Assembly: GCA_020025015.1 (NCBI GenBank)
Contig: JAHHSV010000041.1
Span: forward strand, 1 to 8,800
Length of the DNA stretch: 8,800 bases
Reading direction: 5' to 3'
DNA from: Anaeroplasmataceae bacterium
GTDB lineage: Bacteria > Bacillota_I > Bacilli_A > Acholeplasmatales > Anaeroplasmataceae
Shown: positions 1-6,778 of the stretch, one piece after another
Layout of the letters: each line of letters begins with the position of its first letter
Numbering within the stretch: the stretch's first letter is position 1
Translations under genes and position numbers: made by a program
Notes under the pieces: generated by a model
What the model was told of the DNA's origin: nothing
The model's input: only the letters and a program-made list of their open reading frames with translations
Databases searched by the model: none

Positions 1-47
1 CCGAACCTTTATTTTAACCTAAATTTTGAGGTGTTAAATCCCAAATA

Positions 48-90
48 CGGGTTTTGGAGACCGCTGTGCTACCGTTGACACCATATCCCT
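48..90 (-). pseudogene. tRNA-Trp(CCA) 5' half; 3' half degenerate, interrupted or off-window
   Basis: Read on the minus strand, position 90 opens a tRNA-like sequence. It has a 7-nt acceptor strand AGGGATA (84-90), TG at positions 8-9, a D arm GTGT/GCAC with loop CAACGGTA, then anticodon loop CTCCAAA (53-59) with anticodon CCA at 55-57. This closely follows bacterial tRNA-Trp through the anticodon loop. The 3' side does not fit. The anticodon stem GCGGT/ACCCG pairs only three of five positions. No normal T arm (GTTCRA loop) follows in 1-47, and the expected partner TATCCCT plus CCA is absent. It could be a decayed tRNA, a tRNA interrupted by an insertion whose 3' part lies before position 1, or a tRNA-derived transcript. 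A convincing promoter sits just upstream. Identity of the 5' half is fairly sure; its functional state is not. Confidence 0.6.
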
Positions 91-103
91 ATGACACCGC
101 TCT

Positions 104-132
104 AGTATAGCATAAAGAAAATTGTAATGCAA
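104..132 (-). promoter_or_regulatory. Sigma-A-type promoter for the tRNA-Trp-like sequence
   Basis: On the minus strand there is a -35 box TTGCAT (127-132), a 17-nt spacer and a -10 box TATACT (104-109) preceded by TGC, an extended -10 element. The predicted start near 97 is about 7 nt before the tRNA 5' end at 90. The same TTGCAT -35 is found in front of the intact tRNA-His in this window, which supports the call. Confidence 0.6.
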
Positions 133-164
133 CAAAAATTATGTAAAAATTGTGTAAAAGGAAT

Positions 165-217
165 TATAATTTTAAATTTTATATTATAATTAAAATAGAT
201 TAGAATTTAAGGGTGGG
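165..217 (+). promoter_or_regulatory. Putative -10 boxes and ribosome binding site of the 1884-aa gene
   Basis: Two perfect TATAAT hexamers occur at 165-170 and 185-190. Neither has a clear TTGACA-like partner at 16-18 nt; TGTAAA at 142-147 is the best match for the first box. The ribosome binding site is AAGGG (209-213, continuing as TGGG), 10 nt before the ATG at 224. The intergenic region is divergent, since the tRNA-Trp-like promoter fires the other way from 104-132. The SD is well supported; which -10 is used is a guess. Confidence 0.4.
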
Positions 218-223
218 ATTAGT

Positions 224-3200
224 ATGCTAAATTTTTTAGGAGTAAGTCAATTTTTAGTAGAAAACCAATGGATTAAATGGGTTCCAACCATAGTGATTGT
301 ATTAATTATGGTGTTGGGCTTATTATTTGGTCTATGGAGAGGCTTTAGAAAAAGCATGCACAAGTTTGTTATAATGCTTATTTGCTTTGCGATGGCTTTT
401 GGAGTCTTTATGATAGTAAAGCATAATGATGGCGAGCTTGTTTATAATATGTCAAAAGGACTTGTGGATCAGGCGCTTGGGGTTACAAGTGATGATGGTA
501 CATTACTAGGAGCATTAAGAGTTTATATTACAGCTAAGGTTGCTCAAAGCGAAGGAGGCTATGAGCAAATTGCTGTAGAGGTATATCCGCAAATTGAAGT
601 ATTAGCTGTAATGGCATTACGCTTAGTTTCTTTTATAGTAGCATTTATTTTTTATTTAATCTTTTTACTTATTATTAATATTTTTTATTCTATTTTTCAT
701 AGTGAAAAGAGATATAAAAGAAGGCTTGAGCAACTTGAAAAGCCATATCATAAGCGTCGTTTACTAGGTGGTGGAGTAGGTATAGTTAGAGGTCTAATAG
801 CAAGTACTATTTGTGCTAGCTTCTTTGGCCTAGTTATTTATTCTGTTTCTGCTACTGAAAAATTAGATAAGGCTGATTTTACAGATCCTACTATGCAGGA
901 TATTTATGATGTTGATTGTTTCATTAGAGAGTTAGGAAATACTGGTATCTATAAAATTTTAAATAATATGAAAAAGGATGAAGCCTCAGCTCCATATTAT
1001 TTATTCTTTGCAGATGCTATCCTATCTGCTAAGACTACTAGCTATGATGGAAAGGAATATAAGGTTAAGCTAAGCCATGAATTAGCTAGTATTTCTGGCT
1101 TAGCTCAGGATATGGTAGGCTTACTTGGTAAGCATGCTACAGATATTGATTTAAATAAGTTACAGGGTGAAGATTTAATTAACTATTTAGATAAGCTATT
1201 TGCTAAGCCTGAATTTGTTGATGATTTAAATTTAGTTATCGATAGATATCAGGGTACGGAATATATTAATAATTTAACAAAAATTACTGTTAGTGCTGTA
1301 ACTAAAAATATTGATTCTTTACTCGGAAATTCTGGTGATCCAAACAAAGAGCAAATTTTAAATTTCTATCACAAGATGTTTGATAAGGAAGCAGCAGGAG
1401 ATGAATATATTGCTCCTGAAGATATAGTTACCTTTAATGATACTAAGCTTTTAGTTAAGGGGGTAGTTTCATCAGCACCTAAGATTTTAGATTTAGCTAA
1501 ATTTTATGATTCAGCTCAACAAAGCCCAGCCTATACTGCTGACCCAATGGCCTTAAATATCAATTTAACTAATTTGGGCTTAGATGCTTTCACCACATTT
1601 TATAATTCTATTAGTGGCTTAAGCTTCCTAAATAAAGAGGATGCAAAGCGTAGCAAGCTTGATGGTGTTTTAAATAGAGGTATTGAGTATTCATTTGACT
1701 TAATTATTGGTGATAGTGGTCTTGCTAATCCATTTAATGGTCAACGCATTGAATGGTTTGATGAAATAGATAGCTTCCAAAATGCCTTTGAAGAAATATC
1801 TTTAGTAACTAATGAGTTTATTAAAGAATATGATACTATGTATCAACAATCTTTAGATTTTACAATGCAAAAGGCGATGATTAATGTTTTATCTGATTCC
1901 TACCAAGGTAAAGCTAAAATAGATAAGTACTTTGATAATTTAACTAATTACATTAATGAATATAAATCAGTTCAGGTTTTATTAGATTCAGAGCTTTTCT
2001 ATACTATTGCCGAGAATAAATTAGGTACAATGTTAAATGTTCAGGATGTTAGAATACCTCAAAATATTAATTGGATAGACAACAAAGAAGAAAATAAGCC
2101 AGGTGAATTAAGAATATTCTTAAATTCTATAAGAGCAGCAATTAGTAATGGTGCCTTAGAATTTGCAATGTCTAATCCTGATTTTTCTGATATAAATAAT
2201 GTTAAGGAGATAGTAAGAATCCTAGATTCTAGCTATAGAGATACAACACTATTAAATTACATATTTAATTCTGATTTATTATATTATGTTTCTAGTATTT
2301 CATTAATGAATCTAAAGGCTCAAAACTTTGAGGTGCTAGTTCCAAATTCTTCATTAGTTAAGATTGAAGAAATTGATTTTATTAAAAAACAAGAAATTTT
2401 AGATTTAGTCAATGCCGCTCCAGTTGTTTTAAATGAGATTAGTGATTTAAGTGTCATTCAAAATGATCCATTTAGTATAATTGATATTTTAAAATTAGAG
2501 TATGTTAGAAATTCTTTAATAAGGTCTAATGTTTTAGCCGCAACAGTTGCAAAATCAATTAATATAATGGTACAAGAAAATCCACAAGTTAGTGAAATGC
2601 TAGTTATTCCTACTAGGTTAGCTTTAACTGGAGAAAATGATCAAGCTAATGTTAATAATTGGTTAAATATTGATGGAAATCAAGGTGAGTTAGATAAATT
2701 ATTAGGTATGCTAGCGATAGAAGAATTAGATCTTCGTAAGCTTTCAGCTCAGGATCCAAATGCAATAATTAATTTAACTAAAATTGATGAGAAGAAGTTT
2801 AATACATTAATATCTTCTGACATTATTCATTATAGCTTTACAAAAATTTTAAATAAATTATCAACACCTGATTTTACTATTATGATTCCAGGTGATGTCT
2901 ATGATAAGAGCTATACAGATGCTAATGTTATTAGTAGAGCTGAACTATATAGTGTATTACAATCAGCTTCAAAAATTTTAATGGTTGATCCTACTACTAG
3001 TCAGCTTGGGTATGACCTAAATATGGCAGTAGAGAACAAAGATATTTTATTAAAGGCAATGATTCTACATTCTACAGCAGTAAATTATTTTATCTCTATG
3101 GCAGCTAAACCAGAAATGCAAGATAATCTAGTAATTCCTAATGAGCTACAAAATGTTGATTATAATAATTTTAGCAATAGTATTTGGTTTAAAGGTGCTG

Positions 3201-5878
3201 AAATTAGTAATATTTTAGATATTATTCCTATGCTAGGTATAGATTTAAATAATTTACAAAGCATTAACACTCAAGAATTAACAAACAAATTATTGATTTT
3301 AGATGAAGAATATCAACCAGGTATAACTAATGTTGATAAGCTATGCCAATCAAAGGTTTTATCAAGAACATTAACTAATATTATTGGTAAAAATGAAGTT
3401 ATTCATATTCCAAATGAAGCCTATATCGATAATAATCCTGCCGCTGCTGATCCTTATATTAAAGCAAGCGAATGGTTAAATCTAATTCATGGCATTAAGG
3501 TGGCATTCAATCTTAGGGTTGGAGATAATCTAAGTGATAAGCTATCTAATTTTGAAGCCTTAATCGCAAATGTATTCGATGCTGATTATGTTGAGAATAG
3601 AAATGCTTTACTGACTTCATATATTCTTGAGAGCACAATGATTGAAAACCTAATTGAAACCTTAAATACAATAAATATGGTTGTTCTACCTAAAGAGTTA
3701 GGCCTTAATCAAAACGCATTATGGTATGCTAAGAGAAATTCAGACGGAAGCATAGCTCGTAATGGAGAAGGTGAGATAATGTATATTTTAGATGCCTTCT
3801 ATGCTCTTGAAATAGAATCTTCAATTGGTCAACCTAATTTTACCGAGATTGTTCAAAATAAGTTGAGCGTTTATGGCTTATTGGTAATTAAAGGAGATAG
3901 TGAGGAAATCATTGCTAGAAAGAAATTAAAACAAAGTACGCTAATGAATTCTCAGGTATTGACGGCATCATTTATCAATGTAATTTACGAGATGGCAAGT
4001 GGGGCTAGCTCAGCCCTTAGAATTCCATATGAATTAAATTATGGTGCTGGATTAACAGTTGCTGAGGCAAAAAATAGATTAATAGACACATTTAACTCTG
4101 ATTTTAGCTGGGTAAAGAAGGCAGGTAGTGAAGGTTCAGAATTGGAAAATATTTTCACTTCAATTAATTCCTTACGCTTAGATGTTAGAGCTGAGGCTCC
4201 CAATGACATTATTTTTGATTTAAATGAAATTTTAAACGATGAAGGCTTAATAATTTCTAATGTATTAACATCTAAAATCATTCATCTAACAATCTCAGAG
4301 GAGCTTGTAAAGAACAAAACATTAATGTTTGTTGAGGGTAATACTGTTGATACAAATTTAGAAGGCGAGCATTATGTAAACAAAGCAGAATTTGATTCAT
4401 TATTCCATGGAATGCAGGCCCTATTTAGAGCACCAGATGGTACAATTAATATAAAAAATTTCAAGGTTAGTACATTATTTGGTCCTAAGTACCAAGAAAA
4501 TATGGATATCCTATTTAGCTCAAATATTTTAGAGGCTACTGTATTTAAGCTAGTATATGAAAGTATGTCTTCCTTTGCAGTAATGGCTAAGGAAACAGAA
4601 TTTAGCTTTGTGCCTAATCAAAATATTTTAACAGGAAAAGAAGCAAATCTAAATTACTGGTTAGAGCTTGGAAAAGAAAGCAGCACTAAGAGTAAGGAGC
4701 TAAGAAAGATATTCGATGTAATTAATATTTTAGATTTAGGTGATGCCATTGATTCACAAAATGTTAATATAACCTTAGATAGAATTACAGCAGAGAATAT
4801 TAATAAAATATTAAATTCAACTGTAATTGCTGCTACAATGACTAAAGTTTTAATTGATGATACTAAGGGAGCCTTAAATATTCCTAATTTGTTAGTGGAT
4901 GAATTTACTAATGTTAAGAATAAAGTTAAGAATTATGATGCAACCTCTTTACGTAGTGAGGTAGAAAATGTTTATACAGCTTTAAGTAGATTAGGCATCA
5001 TCTTTGTTGGTAACGATGTTAATGTCGATGTAAATTCATTACTAGATAAGTTGAATACCTTAGATAAGGTTCAAAATAATCTTGCTATTAGTAATATAAT
5101 TTATTTAACAGTATCAAATAAATTCTATAGTGTAAGCTTAGAAGCATTAAATTATATTGATGAAGCCTTTAATGTTTTACCAGGGTATACTGAGGAAGTA
5201 ATTAAGGATTCAGAAATTGCTCATTTAGCTAAAGGTATTCAAGCCTTAGGAAATAATGTTAACCTTATTGAAATTACTCCAGCAGACTTAGTAAATAGCA
5301 TTGATGAAGTTCTATTAAGTAAGGTATTGCAGGTAACTGTTAGTCAGAAGATGCTTGCTAATTTCCAAAATGCAATATTTAGAGGAGATAGAATCTCAAA
5401 TGAAATGGTTACTTTAAGAAAAACTAATACCAAGATTCATTATTTAGAGGTGAATGAAATTAAGGGCTTCTTAAATGCAATCAATGTTCTAGGTTCAGAT
5501 GGAACTAAATTCAATTTCACTTTTGATGAGAGTAATCTAGTTAGTATTGATGCTGAGGTAATCTTTGATATTATGATTAATTCTGATATAGCAAGGAATA
5601 TCATATCAGATAATTTATTAGATTCATATCAGAAGCTAGTAGTTAATCCTATAGTTCCAGCTGCAAATAAAACAGTTAAATTAGATAGTGTTTTTGCAAA
5701 GCCTGGATATTTAGATAGATTTAAGGTAGAAACCGGAATAACTAGTGACTATGTACTAGTTCAAATCTCTGAGGCAAATGTTAATGGTGTAGATATTAAT
5801 CATAATAATATTAGTCGCACAATGATGACTTTAAAAGAGGTTATTGGTATGGCTTATTGCTTAAAATCAACTAAGTAA
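224..5878 (+). CDS. Giant CvpA-like membrane protein with tandem ~93-residue extracytoplasmic repeats
   Basis: This encodes 1884 residues; function unknown. Residues 1-210 form four membrane segments (about 19-37, 46-66, 124-156, 184-207). The glycine/arginine motifs GLWRGFRK (36-43) and RLLGGGVGIVRGL (179-191) resemble the CvpA/colicin V production family. Basic residues follow segment 1 and the 161-179 loop, so by the positive-inside rule the N-terminus is outside and everything after residue 210 is extracytoplasmic. CvpA proteins are normally about 160-220 residues, so this is a fusion or extension of about 1670 residues. That tail contains at least 13 diverged units (about 628-1812), each with a motif like (S/G/A)-E-(L/I)-xx-(I/L)-(F/L), then about 44 residues later a motif like S-x-(I/V)-(L/I)-xx-T-V, and about 25 residues after that an (I/V/L)-P motif. 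No sortase signal or catalytic motif is evident. The ATG is fixed by AAGGG 10 nt upstream; the gene stands alone. A structural, adhesive or scaffold envelope role is only inference. Confidence 0.9.
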   Translation: MLNFLGVSQFLVENQWIKWVPTIVIVLIMVLGLLFGLWRGFRKSMHKFVIMLICFAMAFGVFMIVKHNDGELVYNMSKGLVDQALGVTSDDGTLLGALRVYITAKVAQSEGGYEQIAVEVYPQIEVLAVMALRLVSFIVAFIFYLIFLLIINIFYSIFHSEKRYKRRLEQLEKPYHKRRLLGGGVGIVRGLIASTICASFFGLVIYSVSATEKLDKADFTDPTMQDIYDVDCFIRELGNTGIYKILNNMKKDEASAPYYLFFADAILSAKTTSYDGKEYKVKLSHELASISGLAQDMVGLLGKHATDIDLNKLQGEDLINYLDKLFAKPEFVDDLNLVIDRYQGTEYINNLTKITVSAVTKNIDSLLGNSGDPNKEQILNFYHKMFDKEAAGDEYIAPEDIVTFNDTKLLVKGVVSSAPKILDLAKFYDSAQQSPAYTADPMALNINLTNLGLDAFTTFYNSISGLSFLNKEDAKRSKLDGVLNRGIEYSFDLIIGDSGLANPFNGQRIEWFDEIDSFQNAFEEISLVTNEFIKEYDTMYQQSLDFTMQKAMINVLSDSYQGKAKIDKYFDNLTNYINEYKSVQVLLDSELFYTIAENKLGTMLNVQDVRIPQNINWIDNKEENKPGELRIFLNSIRAAISNGALEFAMSNPDFSDINNVKEIVRILDSSYRDTTLLNYIFNSDLLYYVSSISLMNLKAQNFEVLVPNSSLVKIEEIDFIKKQEILDLVNAAPVVLNEISDLSVIQNDPFSIIDILKLEYVRNSLIRSNVLAATVAKSINIMVQENPQVSEMLVIPTRLALTGENDQANVNNWLNIDGNQGELDKLLGMLAIEELDLRKLSAQDPNAIINLTKIDEKKFNTLISSDIIHYSFTKILNKLSTPDFTIMIPGDVYDKSYTDANVISRAELYSVLQSASKILMVDPTTSQLGYDLNMAVENKDILLKAMILHSTAVNYFISMAAKPEMQDNLVIPNELQNVDYNNFSNSIWFKGAEISNILDIIPMLGIDLNNLQSINTQELTNKLLILDEEYQPGITNVDKLCQSKVLSRTLTNIIGKNEVIHIPNEAYIDNNPAAADPYIKASEWLNLIHGIKVAFNLRVGDNLSDKLSNFEALIANVFDADYVENRNALLTSYILESTMIENLIETLNTINMVVLPKELGLNQNALWYAKRNSDGSIARNGEGEIMYILDAFYALEIESSIGQPNFTEIVQNKLSVYGLLVIKGDSEEIIARKKLKQSTLMNSQVLTASFINVIYEMASGASSALRIPYELNYGAGLTVAEAKNRLIDTFNSDFSWVKKAGSEGSELENIFTSINSLRLDVRAEAPNDIIFDLNEILNDEGLIISNVLTSKIIHLTISEELVKNKTLMFVEGNTVDTNLEGEHYVNKAEFDSLFHGMQALFRAPDGTINIKNFKVSTLFGPKYQENMDILFSSNILEATVFKLVYESMSSFAVMAKETEFSFVPNQNILTGKEANLNYWLELGKESSTKSKELRKIFDVINILDLGDAIDSQNVNITLDRITAENINKILNSTVIAATMTKVLIDDTKGALNIPNLLVDEFTNVKNKVKNYDATSLRSEVENVYTALSRLGIIFVGNDVNVDVNSLLDKLNTLDKVQNNLAISNIIYLTVSNKFYSVSLEALNYIDEAFNVLPGYTEEVIKDSEIAHLAKGIQALGNNVNLIEITPADLVNSIDEVLLSKVLQVTVSQKMLANFQNAIFRGDRISNEMVTLRKTNTKIHYLEVNEIKGFLNAINVLGSDGTKFNFTFDESNLVSIDAEVIFDIMINSDIARNIISDNLLDSYQKLVVNPIVPAANKTVKLDSVFAKPGYLDRFKVETGITSDYVLVQISEANVNGVDINHNNISRTMMTLKEVIGMAYCLKSTK
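2105..5659 (+). repeat. Protein-level tandem repeat array, 13 units of ~93 codons
   Basis: The units are visible only in translation; DNA identity is low, so the array is old. The leading conserved Glu falls at residues 628, 724, 822, 907, 993, 1083, 1184, 1306, 1389, 1492, 1579, 1664 and 1745. The second motif's Ser falls at 683, 768, 865, 950, 1043, 1132, 1243, 1350, 1433, 1532, 1623, 1699 and 1787, plus one at 589 from a preceding partial unit. The Glu-to-Ser distance is usually 40-50 residues (extremes 35 and 59). Examples of motif 1 are GSELENIF, SKELRKIFDVI and RSEVENVYTAL; of motif 2, RSNVLAATV, SSNILEATV and NSTVIAAT; of motif 3, VIPTRL, VIPNEL and NIPNLL. A further likely unit starts near residue 286 (HELASISGL, then FAKPEF about 42 residues on). 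Confidence 0.75.
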
Positions 5879-5908
5879 CTTAATTTTAAGCCTGTGAGAA
5901 AATGGACT

Positions 5909-5959
5909 GCCCCTTAATTTGGACAATGCAAAAGTTGTTTAACTTAGGGGCTTTTATTT
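5909..5959 (+). terminator. Rho-independent terminator of the 1884-aa gene
   Basis: GCCCCT (5909-5914) pairs with AGGGGC (5946-5951), enclosing an inner hairpin AAGTT-GTTT-AACTT at 5932-5945, and is followed by TTTTATTT. It lies 30 nt past the stop codon. The outer part (from TGGACTGCCCC to TGGACA) also looks like the terminal repeat of an IS3-family element, so it may be a relic reused as a terminator. Confidence 0.6.
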
Positions 5960-5967
5960 AAGCTTGA

Positions 5968-6488
5968 ATATCACCAGCTATTGCTCAGCTTATTAATATG
6001 CCATATAAGATTGTCGATAAAATATTATAGGACATATGCCTAAAAATGGCGATTTATCTTTAACATGCTTTGGTATGAATGCCTTTGTTACAGTAAAATG
6101 TAAAACTAAAATTTCTGTGGTATCAGTTATAATTGCTTAGTTACTAGCATAGTCTTAGATCTAATTTTAATTTATTCATGTAATATGGGAGTTGAAGGAG
6201 CTGGTTTACCTACAGTTAGTAGTCAATCAATTTCTACAATATTTGTTTAACATTTTTATTTAGGTAGAAATTATTAATTTCAACAAAACTCAAAAAAATA
6301 ATTTTTCCTAGATATAGTTAGAATAAGCAACCTCTATAATGTAAGTAGCTAAAAGCATTATATTTGTTCGCTTCAACTAATAATTTTATAGGTATAGTAG
6401 AGATATAGTTGTATCATTTATGCTAACCCTATTTATAATTTGGTTTAGAAAGGCTATGCGTAAGCTTAAGGAAGAAGCTAGCATATAA
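5968..6488 (+). pseudogene. Decayed, internally deleted MATE-family efflux transporter
   Basis: Fragments in shifting frames follow the order of a MATE (multidrug and toxic compound extrusion, Na+/H+-coupled antiporter) protein. First comes AIAQLINMPYKIVDKI (to 6024). After an apparent one-base loss, IGHMPKNGDLSLTCFG follows in another frame. It then jumps directly to NAFVTVKCKTKISVVSVIIA, equivalent to the mid-N-half 'QGKTKISM' region, so roughly 100 or more residues are missing. After a further shift comes SIVLDLILIYSCNMGVEGAG (equivalent to NIVLDPIFIF..MGVxGAA) and then PTVSSQSISTIFV, a TAA stop, HFYLGRNY and another stop. A final piece, DIVVSFMLTLFIIWFRKAM continuing to the TAA at 6486-6488, looks like the last helix and basic tail. 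An intact MATE protein is about 450 residues; only about 170 codons' worth remain. No start codon or 5' end is visible. The motif order makes the family call firm; boundaries are approximate. Confidence 0.75.
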
Positions 6489-6494
6489 AGAAAA

Positions 6495-6543
6495 AGCCTA
6501 TAGTTAAGAAGTCAGCTTAGATTTCTAACTATAGGCTATTTTT
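6495..6543. terminator. Bidirectional hairpin terminator
   Basis: AGCCTATAGTTA (6495-6506) pairs perfectly with TAACTATAGGCT (6526-6537), extended by GAA/TTC after a bulged A. It is followed by ATTTTT on the plus strand and preceded by an A run, so it has a T run in both directions. It directly follows the MATE relic's stop and is probably that gene's original terminator. It also backs up the tRNA-His terminator from the other side. Confidence 0.75.
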
Positions 6544-6545
6544 AT

Positions 6546-6570
6546 AAAAAAAGAACTAAAACTAGTTCTT
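6546..6570 (-). terminator. Terminator of tRNA-His
   Basis: On the minus strand, AAGAACTA-GTTT-TAGTTCTT (6551-6570) forms an 8-bp hairpin with a 4-nt loop and is followed at once by five more T residues. It lies 11 nt beyond the encoded CCA of tRNA-His, as expected for a single-gene tRNA transcript. Confidence 0.75.
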
Positions 6571-6581
6571 AATTCTCACGT

Positions 6582-6658
6582 TGGGGCGTATAACAGGGAT
6601 CGAACCTGCGCGTGTCGGAGCCACAATCCGATGTGTTAACCACTTCACCATATACGCC
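6582..6658 (-). tRNA. tRNA-His (anticodon GTG)
   Basis: This is a complete cloverleaf on the minus strand. The acceptor GCGTATA (6651-6657) pairs with TATACGC (6586-6592). The D arm is GTGA with loop AGTGGTTAA. The anticodon arm is TCGGA-TTGTGGC-TCCGA with anticodon GTG, and the T arm is GCAGG-TTCGATC-CCTGT. Position 6658 supplies the G-1 that faces C73 (6585), the identity pair read by HisRS in bacteria. CCA is encoded at 6582-6584. It has its own promoter and terminator and is transcribed against its protein-coding neighbours. Confidence 0.97.
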
Positions 6659-6675
6659 ATATGTGCGCAAGATTA

Positions 6676-6703
6676 ATTATACATATTTTTTTTAATAATG
6701 CAA
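6676..6703 (-). promoter_or_regulatory. Sigma-A-type promoter of tRNA-His
   Basis: On the minus strand there is a -35 box TTGCAT (6698-6703), a 16-nt spacer and a consensus -10 box TATAAT (6676-6681). The predicted start near 6669 is about 10 nt before the mature tRNA 5' end. The -35 hexamer is identical to that of the tRNA-Trp-like promoter at 127-132. Confidence 0.7.
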
Positions 6704-6711
6704 GTATTTAT

Positions 6712-6773
6712 TTGCTTTTTTTTCGAAATAATGTAAAATATATATTGAGTTTTAATAAACTTGTTAGTGAGGT
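6712..6773 (+). promoter_or_regulatory. Putative promoter and ribosome binding site of the two-gene operon
   Basis: TTGCTT (6712-6717) and TAAAAT (6734-6739) are separated by 16 nt and could be -35 and -10 boxes; TATATT at 6741-6746 is an alternative -10. The site is divergent from, and close to, the tRNA-His promoter. The SD is GAGGT (6769-6773), 5 nt before the ATG at 6779. The promoter boxes are weak matches; the SD is clear. I see no riboswitch-like structure in the short leader. Confidence 0.35.
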
Positions 6774-6778
6774 AAGAA

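Noticed and set aside
1..223. T-box or other riboswitch leader for the giant gene
   Set aside because: The tRNA-like sequence is on the opposite strand. Between the -10 candidates and the ATG there are only about 30-50 nt, too short for a T-box, and no terminator hairpin is seen.
4039..4281. Open frame of 80 codons on the minus strand inside the giant gene
   Set aside because: It lies fully antisense to clear repeat-containing coding sequence; I see no convincing ribosome binding site or recognisable motif. A chance open frame.
5760..5878. C-terminal cell-wall sorting signal on the giant protein
   Set aside because: There is no LPxTG-like motif, no final hydrophobic segment and no suitable basic tail; attachment is through the N-terminal membrane domain.
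48..6658. Idea that the tRNA-Trp half and tRNA-His are remnants of one tRNA operon split by insertion of the giant gene
   Set aside because: Both are on the minus strand, but each has its own promoter and tRNA-His has its own terminator, so nothing requires a shared ancestral transcript.
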